A stretch of DNA of 39,585 nt from Pseudomonadota bacterium (GTDB lineage: Bacteria; Pseudomonadota; Alphaproteobacteria; Rhizobiales; Devosiaceae), in assembly GCA_023431205.1 (NCBI GenBank), contig JAEYXQ010000168.1, positions 1-39,585 of the forward strand, given 5' to 3'. Shown piece after piece: positions 15,812-24,172 of this stretch; position 1 is the first letter of the stretch; each line of letters starts with the position of its first letter. The notes under the pieces were generated by a model. It worked only from the letters and a program-made list of their open reading frames with translations, was not told the origin of the DNA and did not search any database. A program made the translations under genes and the position numbers.

Positions 15812-16693
15812 ATGAGCAGGACCCTTGCCGTCATCACCCCGGCCTTTCGGGCCGAAGCCACCATCGTTGCGACGGTGCGCAGCGTCCTGGCGCAGAGCTG
15901 GACGGACTGGGAACTGTGGCTCGTTGCCGATGACGGTGCCGATTATGATGCGTTTCTGAACGAAAGCGGCATCGCAGATGAACGAATTCGCTACGCGTCC
16001 AGCGGCGGCATTGGGCGGGGTGCCTCGCTGGCCCGCAATGTGGCGCTCGACCGGATCACTGCCCCCTATGTCGCCATCCTCGATGCCGACGATCGGATGA
16101 AGCCGGACAAGCTGGCGCGGGTGGTGGAGGCGCTGGCGGAATACCCGGTGGTGACAACCGCCCTCGAGGTGATGACCGAGGACTTCCAGCACCTGCGATT
16201 TGTCGGCGAAGGGCCGGATCGCCAGTCTTCGGCCGGTTCGCACAAATGGGTGAGCCTGTCGATGGACTCCATGGTGGCCTGGGACCGCCGCCGCACCGAT
16301 GCTCGCTATGACCCGACCCTCAGCAACATGACCGATCTCGAGCTGCTGCTGCAGTTGTGGCGGCAGGCGCCGGTATCGATGCACCTCGGCACGCCGCTGC
16401 ATGACTACGTCAAGCGGTCGCAATCGATGAGCAACGGCAAGGATGTGGCGGCGGGGATGATCCGGTCCAAGACCGAGATCCTGCGGCGGCTGCGGGAGGG
16501 GTACTACCGGCTGCCAGCGGCGGAAGTGGCTGGAGTGGCCCGGTTTCTCGAGATCTCGCTGGAAGCGGAGCGGGCTTATGGCGACGCGCTGGCAGCCAAT
16601 CCGGGGCTGTTGTTCGAGGATCACCTGGAGCCAAGATTGCGAGCGGTAGAGGCTCAGATGAACGAAGATGAACGGACAATGACCGAAGGCTGA
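15812..16693 (+). CDS. Family 2 glycosyltransferase
   Basis: This 293-residue protein has a GT-A fold start (LAVITPAFRAEATIVATVRSVL), the nucleotide-binding VADDGADYD and the metal-binding DADD at 91-94 (VAILDADDRMKPDKL). It should transfer a sugar from a nucleotide-sugar donor. The acceptor cannot be told: no other polysaccharide genes lie nearby, and there are no obvious membrane segments. The start could be ATG 15812 (chosen, with GCAGGG upstream) or in-frame ATG 15779, which would add eleven residues and overlap the hsp20 promoter. The C-terminal half (about 150-293) is not one I recognise. Confidence 0.82.
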   Translation: MSRTLAVITPAFRAEATIVATVRSVLAQSWTDWELWLVADDGADYDAFLNESGIADERIRYASSGGIGRGASLARNVALDRITAPYVAILDADDRMKPDKLARVVEALAEYPVVTTALEVMTEDFQHLRFVGEGPDRQSSAGSHKWVSLSMDSMVAWDRRRTDARYDPTLSNMTDLELLLQLWRQAPVSMHLGTPLHDYVKRSQSMSNGKDVAAGMIRSKTEILRRLREGYYRLPAAEVAGVARFLEISLEAERAYGDALAANPGLLFEDHLEPRLRAVEAQMNEDERTMTEG

Positions 16694-16694
16694 A

Positions 16695-16723
16695 TTGACT
16701 CCCAACATATGAATAGATATTCA
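16695..16723 (+). promoter_or_regulatory. Candidate promoter of the CDF exporter gene
   Basis: TTGACT (16695-16700, five of six consensus positions) and TATTCA (16718-16723) are spaced by 17 bases. The -10 and spacer are covered by the operator palindrome at 16706-16727, the classic layout for repression by promoter occlusion. Confidence 0.5.
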
Positions 16724-16727
16724 TATG
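16706..16727. promoter_or_regulatory. ArsR/SmtB-type metal-sensor operator palindrome
   Basis: CATATGAAT (16706-16714) and ATTCATATG (16719-16727) form a perfect 9-bp inverted repeat around AGAT. It fits the ATATGAA-N6-TTCATAT core bound by ArsR/SmtB-family repressors such as SmtB, CzrA and CadC. Those regulators control zinc, cadmium and cobalt export, which matches the CDF gene downstream. No ArsR gene is in the window. Confidence 0.68.
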
Positions 16728-16745
16728 TGGACAGGAGAGAAGCCG

Positions 16746-17717
16746 GTGACGCAGCACGACCACGCTCATCATGATGACCACCACCACGCCGAGGGCGATG
16801 GTCACGACCACGCCGGGCACAGCCACGCGCCGAAAGTGGGTGCCGCCAACGAGCGGGTGGTGCTGATGGGCTTCGTGCTCACGGCCGGCTTCATGGTGGC
16901 CGAGATCGTTGCCGGGGTGCTCTCCGGTTCGCTGGCGCTGATTGCCGATGCCGGGCACATGCTGACCGACGCCTCGGCCCTGCTGCTGGCCTGGGCGGCA
17001 TTCCGGTTCGGCCGGCGCCAGCCCGACAGCCGCCGGACCTTCGGCTATATGCGTTTGGAAGTGGTGGCCGGGCTGATCAACGCCGTAACCCTGTTCGCGC
17101 TCGCCGCCTGGATCGTCTGGGAAGCGCTCGCGCGCCTGTTCGATCCGCATGAGGTCCTTGCCGGCCCCATGCTGGCCGTGGCGGTACTCGGCCTGTTGGT
17201 CAACCTTTTGGTGTTCTTCGTGCTCTCGCGCGGCGACCGCGAGCACGTCAACATTCGCGGCGCCATGCTGCACGTCGTGGGCGACCTGCTGGGTTCGGTT
17301 GCCGCTATCGTCGCGGCGCTGGTGATCTGGACCACCGGGTGGATGCCCGTCGACCCGATCCTGTCGGTCGTGGTGGCGCTGCTGGTGCTACGCGCCGGCT
17401 GGGGCCTGTTCCGGTCCTCGGTGAACATCCTGCTCGAGGGCGCGCCCAGCGGCCTCGTTGTTGATGAACTGGCGCGATCCATCCGGACGGCAGTCCCGAG
17501 CGTGGCCGAAGTCCGCCATGTCCATGTCTGGTCGATCACCTCCGGCCGGCCGGTGGCAACGCTGGAGATCGAACTGGCCCCCGGCGCCGACCCGGCGGCG
17601 ACCACGACCGCAGTCAAACGGCAACTGGCCGACGCCTACGGGATTGGCCACGCCACGGTGGAGATCGCCTGGACCGGCGCCCACGCCTGCGCGCTGGAGC
17701 AGGGTGCGTTGTCCTAG
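16746..17717 (+). CDS. Cation diffusion facilitator metal exporter (CzcD/ZitB-like)
   Basis: This 323-residue inner-membrane H+/metal antiporter has six membrane segments between about 33 and 225 and a C-terminal cytoplasmic domain (about 230-310). The transport site has the zinc-type HxxxD pairs: ADAGHMLTDA in membrane segment 2 and LHVVGDLLGS in segment 5. The N-terminus is very His-rich (HDHAHHDDHHH, GHDHAGHSH), as in zinc exporters. The start is taken as GTG 16746, with GGAGAG six bases upstream. The in-frame ATG at 16725 lies inside the operator and upstream of the predicted transcript start, so it is unlikely. Zinc is most likely, with cadmium or cobalt possible. Confidence 0.92.
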   Translation: MTQHDHAHHDDHHHAEGDGHDHAGHSHAPKVGAANERVVLMGFVLTAGFMVAEIVAGVLSGSLALIADAGHMLTDASALLLAWAAFRFGRRQPDSRRTFGYMRLEVVAGLINAVTLFALAAWIVWEALARLFDPHEVLAGPMLAVAVLGLLVNLLVFFVLSRGDREHVNIRGAMLHVVGDLLGSVAAIVAALVIWTTGWMPVDPILSVVVALLVLRAGWGLFRSSVNILLEGAPSGLVVDELARSIRTAVPSVAEVRHVHVWSITSGRPVATLEIELAPGADPAATTTAVKRQLADAYGIGHATVEIAWTGAHACALEQGALS

Positions 17718-17758
17718 GCGAGCGGCTATGCTCGGCCATTCGCCGGAGATCCATCAGC

Positions 17759-18223
17759 ATGACGACGCTTTCCGATTTTGCCCTGCCGCGCCTCGACGGC
17801 CAGCCGCAGCCGCTGTCCGCCTATGCCGGCAAGCTGGTGCTCGTGGTCAACACGGCGTCGAAGTGCGGCTACACCCCGCAGTACCAGGGGCTGGAGCGGC
17901 TGTGGCAGACCTACCGCGACCAGGGACTGGTGGTGCTGGGGTTCCCCTGCAACCAGTTCGGTGGGCAGGAGCCCGGGCAAGCCGAGGAGATCGCCGAGTT
18001 CTGCGAGGTGAACTACGGGGTCAGCTTCCCGCTATTCGCCAAGCTCGACGTCAACGGCGAGGGCGAAAGCCCGCTCTATGCCTGGTTGAAAGAGGACTTT
18101 TCGGGCGACGTCGAATGGAATTTCGCCAAGTTCCTGGTGGGGCGCGATGGCCGCGTCATGGCGCGCTTCGCGCCCGGGGTGACGCCGGACGAACTCGAAC
18201 CTGAGATCCACGCGGCTCTCTGA
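17759..18223 (+). CDS. Glutathione peroxidase family protein (Cys type)
   Basis: This 154-residue thioredoxin-fold peroxidase has the peroxidatic cysteine C36 in NTASKCGYTPQY, Q70 in GFPCNQFGGQEP and the W120-N121 pair in VEWNFAKFLV, completing the catalytic tetrad. There is a cysteine in place of selenocysteine. C64 in FPCNQF is conserved in many bacterial members, and C82 (EFCEVNYGV) is where the resolving cysteine of thioredoxin-dependent members lies, so thioredoxin may be the true reductant. It converges on infB and shares the hairpin at 18233-18263. Confidence 0.92.
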   Translation: MTTLSDFALPRLDGQPQPLSAYAGKLVLVVNTASKCGYTPQYQGLERLWQTYRDQGLVVLGFPCNQFGGQEPGQAEEIAEFCEVNYGVSFPLFAKLDVNGEGESPLYAWLKEDFSGDVEWNFAKFLVGRDGRVMARFAPGVTPDELEPEIHAAL

Positions 18224-18232
18224 CAGCCTAAT

Positions 18233-18263
18233 AAAAAAGGGCGCAGCCTCGGCTGCGCCCTTT
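18233..18263 (-). terminator. Terminator between glutathione peroxidase and infB
   Basis: AAAGGGCGCAGC (18236-18247) pairs with GCTGCGCCCTTT (18252-18263) over a CTCG loop. On the minus strand a U run follows (plus-strand A6 at 18233-18238), so it ends the infB transcript 25 bases after its stop. It may also stop the plus-strand transcript, less strongly. Confidence 0.88.
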
Positions 18264-18287
18264 CGTGTATCTGCTGCTCTGCTGCTC

Positions 18288-21089
18288 TTACAGCGTGCGC
18301 TGGACCGTCTCGACGCGGAAGCATTCGATCTGGTCGCCGGCGCGGATGTCTTCGTAGTTCTCGAAGGCCATGCCGCATTCCTGGCCGGTCTGGACGTCCT
18401 TGACCTCGTCCTTGAAGCGCTTGAGGGTCTTGAGCTTGCCTTCGTGGATGACGACGTTGTCGCGCAAGAGGCGCACGCCGGCACCACGTTCCACGATGCC
18501 CTCGGTAACCCGGCAACCTGCAACCTTGCCCACCTTGGTGATCTGGAAGACTTCCAGGATCTCGGCGTAGCCGATGAAGGTTTCGCGGCGCTCCGGCTTG
18601 AGCAGGCCCGACATCGCGTTCTTCACGTCATCCACGAGGTCGTAGATGATGTTGTAGTAGCGGATCTCGATGCCGTCGCGGGTGGCGAGGTCGTTTGCCT
18701 GCTTGTTGGCACGGACGTTGAAGCCGATGACGATGGCGTTCGATGCCGCCGCCAGGGTGACGTCGGACTCGGTGATACCACCCACGCCCGAGAACAGGAT
18801 CTGCGCCGACACTTCGTCAGTCGACAGCTTGTTGAGGGACGCGACGATCGCTTCCACCGAACCCTGAACGTCGCCCTTGATGATCAGCGGGAACTTGGAA
18901 ATCCCGGCAATCTTGAGCTGGTTCATCATCTGCTCGAGGCTGGTGGCGCCACCGCCCGCGGTCTTCTCGCGGATGGCGCGCTGACGGTACTCGGTGACCT
19001 CGCGGGCACGTGCTTCAGTCTCGACCACCGAGAAGCGGTCACCCGCACTCGGCACGCCGCCAAAGCCCAGCACTTCCACCGGCACGGACGGGCCGGCTTC
19101 CTTGACCTGCTCGCCCTTGTCGTTGATCAGGGCGCGGACACGCGCGAACTCGGTACCGGCAACGAGGATGTCGCCGATCGACAGGGTACCGCGCTGCACC
19201 AGCACCGTGGCCACTGCACCGCGGCCGCGATCGAGCTTGGCTTCGATCACGAGGCCCTCGGCACGGCCGTCGCGGGCAACCTTGAGTTCCAGCACTTCGG
19301 CCTGCAGCAGGATGGTCTCGAGCAGCTTGTCGAGGCCCGCCTGGGTCTTGGCCGACACCTCGACGTCGAGCACGTCGCCACCCATGGATTCCACGAATAC
19401 TTCATGCTGCAGCAGCTCGGTGCGGACGCGGGTTGGGTTGGCCTCGGGCTTGTCCATCTTGTTGATGGCCACGATGATCGGGACACCAGCCGCCTTGGCG
19501 TGCTTGATGGATTCGATCGTCTGCGGCATCACGCCGTCATCCGCCGCCACCACCAGCACGGCGATGTCGGTGGCCTGGGCGCCGCGGGCACGCATGGCGG
19601 TGAACGCCTCGTGGCCCGGGGTGTCGAGGAAGGTGATCTTCTGGCCCTGCTTTTCGACCTGGTAGGCGCCGATATGCTGGGTGATGCCACCGGCTTCGCC
19701 GGACACCACATTGGCCTCGCGGATCGCGTCGAGCAGCGAGGTCTTGCCATGGTCGACGTGGCCCATGATCGTCACCACCGGCGCGCGGTCGGTGAGGTCC
19801 TCGGCACGGTCGTCGGACGGCACGTCGAACAGGCCCTCTTCCACGTCGGCCTCGGACACGCGCTTGACCGTGTGACCGAGTTCGGTGGCGATCAGTTCAG
19901 CGGTGTCGTTGTCGATCACGTCGGTGATCTTCACCATCTGGCCTTGCTGCATCAGCATCTTGATGACGGTGACGGAGCGCTCGGCCATGCGGTTGGCCAG
20001 TTCGCCCACTGTGATCACCTCGGGGATGATCACTTCGCGGCTGAGCTTGGGCGCATCCTGCTGGTTGCGGCCCATCTTCTTGTCGCGACGGCGGCGCATG
20101 GCGGCCAGCGACGGGCCGCGATCGCGATCGTTCTCGGTGGTGGCGCTGGCAACCGTCAGGCGACCACGGGAGGCACCGTCATTGGCGCGACGCGTCGGCC
20201 GCTCCGGAGCAGCGCGCGACGCGCGGCGGGCATTCTCGAGTTCGGCTTCGGTGGTCGGCCGGGTCTGAGGTGCACCGGTGCGGGTGCGACGGCCATCGGC
20301 CTCGCTTGGCGGCGGCGGCGGCACGTTGCCGATCGGAGCCATGCCGCCGGGGCGGCGCTCACCGGCAGGACGGCCGGATGCGCCGGCTGGCCGTGCACCG
20401 GCAGGACGGGCGCCGGCGGGGCGCTCGCCATCAGGACGGCCGGTCGGACGCTCGGCCCGCTGCGGACGCGGCGGCTGGCCAGGACGGCCGGCGACCACGC
20501 GCACGCTGGACGGACCGGCATTGCGCTGCGATGCCGGAACGAATGGCTGTGCAGACGGACGCTCGCGGCTTTCACGGGTCTCGCGCGGCTCTTCGGTGCG
20601 CTCCGGACGCAGCTCGGAAGGCGCTTCGGCCGCGGCAGCCTGTTCAGCGGCGCGACGACGCTCCTCTTCCTGGCGAGCGGCTTCCTCGCGCACCTGACGG
20701 CGGCGATTCTCTTCCTCGATGCGGCGCGCCTCGTCGGCAGCGAACCGCTCACGGTCCTCGGCGAGACGGGCACCGGCCTGGGCGAGGGCGCGCTGGCGCG
20801 CTTCCGCTTCGGCGGCGTTCAGGCCCATCGGCTGACGCTGCTGTGGCCCGCCACCTGCCGGACGACCGGCAGGCGGACGGCTGCCGCCAGCACCACCCGG
20901 ACGGCCGCCGGCACCGGGGGCGGCGCCACCGGGCTTTGGCACCACACGGGTGCGCTTTTCCACGACCACGGTCGAGCGCGACGGCCCGCGCGACATGCCC
21001 GGGCGATTGCCCAGCGCGGGGCCGCCCTTCAGGGTCAGCGTCTTCTTGGCGCCGGTGTCGTCGGTGCGCTTGTCGTCGTTATCAGCCAT
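18288..21089 (-). CDS. infB: Translation initiation factor IF-2
   Basis: This 933-residue GTPase positions fMet-tRNA on the 30S subunit and promotes subunit joining. A small basic N-terminal motif (18-50) is followed by a long Arg/Pro/Ala/Gly-rich region (about 50-335) with a charged helix at 95-150 and a repeated GxRPAGxRPAG tract near 220-245. The IF2_N-like domain is at about 353-405. The G domain has GHVDHGKT at 443-450, DTPGHE at 489-494 and NKMD at 543-546, followed by the usual domains to the C-terminus (GFNVRANKQA, GQECGMAFENYEDIRAGD). It lies five bases after the YlxR/L7Ae gene and is the last gene before a terminator. Confidence 0.98.
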   Translation of the reverse strand: MADNDDKRTDDTGAKKTLTLKGGPALGNRPGMSRGPSRSTVVVEKRTRVVPKPGGAAPGAGGRPGGAGGSRPPAGRPAGGGPQQRQPMGLNAAEAEARQRALAQAGARLAEDRERFAADEARRIEEENRRRQVREEAARQEEERRRAAEQAAAAEAPSELRPERTEEPRETRESRERPSAQPFVPASQRNAGPSSVRVVAGRPGQPPRPQRAERPTGRPDGERPAGARPAGARPAGASGRPAGERRPGGMAPIGNVPPPPPSEADGRRTRTGAPQTRPTTEAELENARRASRAAPERPTRRANDGASRGRLTVASATTENDRDRGPSLAAMRRRRDKKMGRNQQDAPKLSREVIIPEVITVGELANRMAERSVTVIKMLMQQGQMVKITDVIDNDTAELIATELGHTVKRVSEADVEEGLFDVPSDDRAEDLTDRAPVVTIMGHVDHGKTSLLDAIREANVVSGEAGGITQHIGAYQVEKQGQKITFLDTPGHEAFTAMRARGAQATDIAVLVVAADDGVMPQTIESIKHAKAAGVPIIVAINKMDKPEANPTRVRTELLQHEVFVESMGGDVLDVEVSAKTQAGLDKLLETILLQAEVLELKVARDGRAEGLVIEAKLDRGRGAVATVLVQRGTLSIGDILVAGTEFARVRALINDKGEQVKEAGPSVPVEVLGFGGVPSAGDRFSVVETEARAREVTEYRQRAIREKTAGGGATSLEQMMNQLKIAGISKFPLIIKGDVQGSVEAIVASLNKLSTDEVSAQILFSGVGGITESDVTLAAASNAIVIGFNVRANKQANDLATRDGIEIRYYNIIYDLVDDVKNAMSGLLKPERRETFIGYAEILEVFQITKVGKVAGCRVTEGIVERGAGVRLLRDNVVIHEGKLKTLKRFKDEVKDVQTGQECGMAFENYEDIRAGDQIECFRVETVQRTL

Positions 21090-21094
21090 ACTAC

Positions 21095-21784
21095 CTATCG
21101 TCTTTCGTCAGGTTCCACGGACAAAAGCACACCGGACGCCGCAGAGCGGTCGGTGTGTTCATCCAGCGGTGTGGCGGTGTAGCTGGCCAGTCGTCTGGCC
21201 TTGTCCACCGCCGATTGGGCTGCTGCCCCAGTCTTGAGGGCAGCATGTATCACATTTTCAAGTCCAAGTGCCAAACCCATTTCGGTGCTGGTCAGCAATT
21301 CGAAATGCGGCACGTCGGGACCCTTGATCCCTTGCTCATGGCGCGCATAGTTCAATGCTCGCAGGGTCGAAGTCATCTTGGCGCGCCCGTCGGCGGCGGC
21401 ATCGGTCGCGGTGATCAGCGCCACCACCTCGGCCGCCTCTATTGCGCCCTTGACCTTGGTCGCACCGGTAATGAACTGCCCGGCCTTGCGGGCCATGCCA
21501 AGCGCGGCGAGCAGGCGCTGCTTCAGCCTGAGTTCCACCAGCTCCGGCAGATCCTCGGGAAGCCTGACCTCGGTCTTGAGGCTGCGCGCGAACACCTTCT
21601 TGCGAACGGCCTCGGCCACCGCAGCCTGCGACAGCGTCACCCACACGCCCCGTCCCTCGGCCTTCGCCTCGGTGTCGGGCACCAGCACGCCATCCGGCCC
21701 CAGGACGAACCGGATGAGCTCGCCGACCGGCTTGTCCTGCCGGGTCAGCGCGCACAGTCTTGTTGTTTCCTCGCGCCGGGCCAT
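21095..21784 (-). CDS. RNA-binding protein: YlxR (DUF448) fused to L7Ae-like domain
   Basis: This 229-residue protein combines a YlxR/DUF448 domain (about 1-85; RLCALTRQDKPVGELIRFVLGP and AEGRGVWV) with an L7Ae/YlxQ-like domain (about 90-190; LALGMARKAGQFITGATKV and AALITATDAA-like strands). YlxR of Firmicutes (RnpM) binds RNase P RNA; the function of the alphaproteobacterial fusion is unclear. In Firmicutes the two parts are separate genes in the same nusA-infB operon. The start at ATG 21784 was chosen because GAGGG lies just upstream and the alternative at 21874 would overlap nusA. Gaps to nusA (25 bases) and infB (5 bases) show a tight operon. Confidence 0.88.
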   Translation of the reverse strand: MARREETTRLCALTRQDKPVGELIRFVLGPDGVLVPDTEAKAEGRGVWVTLSQAAVAEAVRKKVFARSLKTEVRLPEDLPELVELRLKQRLLAALGMARKAGQFITGATKVKGAIEAAEVVALITATDAAADGRAKMTSTLRALNYARHEQGIKGPDVPHFELLTSTEMGLALGLENVIHAALKTGAAAQSAVDKARRLASYTATPLDEHTDRSAASGVLLSVEPDERR

Positions 21785-21809
21785 CGGTGCCCTCGCAGAG
21801 CGTCGGCCG

Positions 21810-23414
21810 TTAGGCCGAAGCTCCTTCTTCGTCGGCGTAGTCTTCGCCTTCGGGCGCTGCGAGATCCTCTTCATCGACCCAACCGGCCTTGATGCGGGCC
21901 TGCATGATCATGTCCTCGGCTTCTTCGCGCGACACCGGGAAGTCCTTGAAGGTGCCCTCGAAGCGCTTGGTCTCTCCGTCCTTGCGTTCGCTCCAGCCGA
22001 CGAGGTCGTCGGCGGCGCAACCGGCAAAGTCTTCCACCGTCTTGATGTCGTCCTTGCCCAGGGCCACCAGCATGGCGGCATTGAGCCCGGCGATATCGTA
22101 GAGCTCTTCCTCGACGCCGAGCGCCTTGCGCTCCTCGTCGAACGTGCGCTCGATCTCGGCCAGGTATTCGGCCGCGCGGTTCTGGATTTCGGCAGCGGTC
22201 TCGTCGTCGAAGCCCTCGATCGACGCGATTTCGTTCGTGTCGATATAGGCCAGTTCCTCGACCGAGGAAAACCCTTCCGAAGCCAGTAGTTGGGCAACCA
22301 TCTCGTCAACGTCAAGGGCCTGCATGAACAGGGTCGAGCGTTCGGTGAATTCCTTCTGGCGACGCTCGGACTCTTCCTGCTCGGTCAGGATGTCGATATC
22401 CCAGCCGATCAGCTGGCTTGCGAGGCGGACATTCTGGCCACGGCGGCCGATGGCGAGCGACAGCTGCTCGTCCGGCACCACCACTTCGATGCGCTCGGCC
22501 TGCTCGTCGAGCACGACCTTGGCGACGTCGGCCGGCTGCAGCGCCGAAACCACGAGGTCGGCAATGCTGTCGGTCCAGGGGATGATGTCGATCTTTTCGC
22601 CCTGCAGTTCGCCGACCACGGCCTGCACGCGCGAACCGCGCATACCGACACAGGCGCCGACGGGATCGATCGAGGAGTCGTTGCTGGTCACCGCGATCTT
22701 GGCGCGAGAGCCCGGATCACGGGCGATCGAGCGGATGGTGATCACGCCGTCGTAGATTTCCGGCACTTCCTGCATGAACAACTTGGCCATGAACTGCGGA
22801 TGGGTGCGCGAGAGGAAGATCTGCGGGCCGCGCTGCTCGCGGCGCACGTCGTAGATATAGGCGCGAACGCGGTCGCCATAGCGGAACTGCTCGCGCGGGA
22901 TCAGCTCGTCGCGGCGGATGATGGCTTCGCCACGGCCGAGATCGACGATCACATTGCCGTATTCGACGCGCTTGACGGTGCCGTTGACGATCTCGCCAAC
23001 GCGGCCGGAATATTCCTCGTGCATGCGGTCGCGCTCGGCATCGCGCACCTTCTGCACGATCACCTGCTTGGCCGACTGGGCGGCGATGCGGCCGAATTCC
23101 ATCGGCGGCAGCGGCTCGGTGAGGAAGTCGCCGACCTTGGCCTGCGGCGACTTGGCCTGGGCGTACTGGAGGCCGATCTGGCGGCTGGGTTCCTCGACGG
23201 TGTCGACGATCTCGAGCAGGCGCCACATGCGGGTTTCGCCGGTGCGCGGGTTGATCTCGACCTTGATCTCGGTCTCGGCGCCGTAGCGGCCCTTGGCGGC
23301 CTTCTCCATGGCGTCCTGCATCGCCTCGATCACGACCATCCGGTCGATCGACTTTTCGCGGGCAACCGCGTCGGCGATCTGCAACAGCTCGAGCCGGTTC
23401 GCGCTAACGGCCAT
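21810..23414 (-). CDS. nusA: Transcription termination/antitermination factor NusA
   Basis: This 534-residue RNA polymerase-binding protein has the NusA N-terminal domain (1-125), an S1 domain (about 138-203; GEIVNGTVKRVEYGNVIVDLG), two KH domains (GMRGSRVQAV at about 257 and IGRRGQNVRLA at about 322-332) and a C-terminal part with two helix-hairpin-helix-like repeats (about 360-500). It ends in an acidic tail, EGEDYADEEGASA. It modulates pausing and intrinsic termination, which is notable because a terminator hairpin sits in its own operon leader. The start at ATG 23414 gives the standard MAVSANRLELLQIADAVA. rimP ends one base upstream. Confidence 0.97.
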   Translation of the reverse strand: MAVSANRLELLQIADAVAREKSIDRMVVIEAMQDAMEKAAKGRYGAETEIKVEINPRTGETRMWRLLEIVDTVEEPSRQIGLQYAQAKSPQAKVGDFLTEPLPPMEFGRIAAQSAKQVIVQKVRDAERDRMHEEYSGRVGEIVNGTVKRVEYGNVIVDLGRGEAIIRRDELIPREQFRYGDRVRAYIYDVRREQRGPQIFLSRTHPQFMAKLFMQEVPEIYDGVITIRSIARDPGSRAKIAVTSNDSSIDPVGACVGMRGSRVQAVVGELQGEKIDIIPWTDSIADLVVSALQPADVAKVVLDEQAERIEVVVPDEQLSLAIGRRGQNVRLASQLIGWDIDILTEQEESERRQKEFTERSTLFMQALDVDEMVAQLLASEGFSSVEELAYIDTNEIASIEGFDDETAAEIQNRAAEYLAEIERTFDEERKALGVEEELYDIAGLNAAMLVALGKDDIKTVEDFAGCAADDLVGWSERKDGETKRFEGTFKDFPVSREEAEDMIMQARIKAGWVDEEDLAAPEGEDYADEEGASA

Positions 23415-23415
23415 T

Positions 23416-24045
23416 TCAGTTTGTCTCCTTGGACACGTCTTCGTCGTCGGAATCGACGTCGGCATATTCGACCGTCTCGGTCTCGTCGTCGTCGATCGGG
23501 TTCTGTTCCTGCTCCTGGCGAGCCATCTCGAACAGCTTGTCGGTCATCACCAGCTTGGCCTCGGCAATATTGGCGAGCAGGAGCCGGTGGTCGGGATCGG
23601 TGCCGCCGGGGGCATCGGGCAGGGTGATGGTGACGGCCTCGTCGTCCACCGCCTTGATCAGGCCGCGGAAGCGCTTGCGGCCGTTGACGAGGTCGGCGAG
23701 TTCCACCTTGGCCTCGTGGCCAAGATAGCGCTCATAGTCGCGCCGGCGCACCAGCGGCCGGTCGATGCCGGGCGAGGACACTTCGAGGTGATACTCACGA
23801 TCGATCGGGTCTTCCACGTCCAGCGCCGGCGACAGGTCCTTGCTGAGGGCCTCGCAGTCCATGATCGTGAAGCGGCCGTTCTGGTCCTCGGCCATGATCT
23901 GCAGCGTGGTGCCGTTCTCGGGGGTGATCTTCACCCGCACCAGCGAGAAGCCGAGGCCGTTGGCCACCGGCTCGACGATCCGGGCAATCCGGGCTTCGAG
24001 CCCGGTTTCCTTGATGTAGCGCTTTTCGGTGAGATCGAACGCCAT
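23416..24045 (-). CDS. rimP: Ribosome maturation factor RimP
   Basis: This 209-residue protein assists 30S subunit maturation. The N-terminal alpha/beta domain holds the conserved LSPALDVEDPIDREYHLEVSS stretch (about 70-90) with SPGIDRPL, and the C-terminal SH3-like domain follows (about 95-165). The tail from about 175 is strongly acidic (DDDETETVEYADVDSDDEDV) and longer than in E. coli RimP (about 150 residues); such tails occur in alphaproteobacteria. The start at ATG 24045 has AAGGA upstream. It is the first gene of the rimP-nusA-ylxR-infB operon. Confidence 0.95.
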   Translation of the reverse strand: MAFDLTEKRYIKETGLEARIARIVEPVANGLGFSLVRVKITPENGTTLQIMAEDQNGRFTIMDCEALSKDLSPALDVEDPIDREYHLEVSSPGIDRPLVRRRDYERYLGHEAKVELADLVNGRKRFRGLIKAVDDEAVTITLPDAPGGTDPDHRLLLANIAEAKLVMTDKLFEMARQEQEQNPIDDDETETVEYADVDSDDEDVSKETN

Positions 24046-24061
24046 CGGTCCTTCAGGTAAC

Positions 24062-24093
24062 AAAAAAGAGCGGGGCCGGCCGGCTCCCACTCT
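24062..24093 (-). terminator. Intrinsic terminator (putative attenuator) in the rimP-nusA-infB leader
   Basis: On the minus strand AGAGUGGG, a bulged A, GCC, loop GGCC, then GGC CCC G CUCU form an 11-bp stem (24067-24093), followed directly by a U6 run. It ends 16 bases before the rimP start and lies downstream of the candidate promoter at 24121-24149. The gene further upstream is divergent, so no other minus-strand transcript needs terminating here. Confidence 0.7.
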
Positions 24094-24120
24094 CGCAAGC
24101 ATGCTAGAGATGATGCGCCC

Positions 24121-24149
24121 TATATAGCGCCGCCGTACCCATCCTGCAA
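24121..24149 (-). promoter_or_regulatory. Candidate promoter of the rimP-nusA-infB operon
   Basis: On the minus strand TTGCAG (24144-24149), a 17-base spacer and TATATA (24121-24126). The -10 is convincing and the -35 is partial; the surrounding CTTGCA resembles the element upstream of the tRNA-Ala gene. It predicts a leader of about 70 bases. Confidence 0.48.
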
Positions 24150-24172
24150 GTCACGCCTAGAGCCACAATCCC

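Noticed and set aside
17759..18223. Selenocysteine-type glutathione peroxidase
   Set aside because: The catalytic codon encodes cysteine (C36); there is no in-frame UGA.
18444..21182. Very long open frame (912 codons) on the plus strand opposite infB
   Set aside because: It is antisense to the unmistakable IF-2 gene and has no domain or sensible composition (His/Gly/Ala/Arg-rich). High GC makes such mirror frames common.
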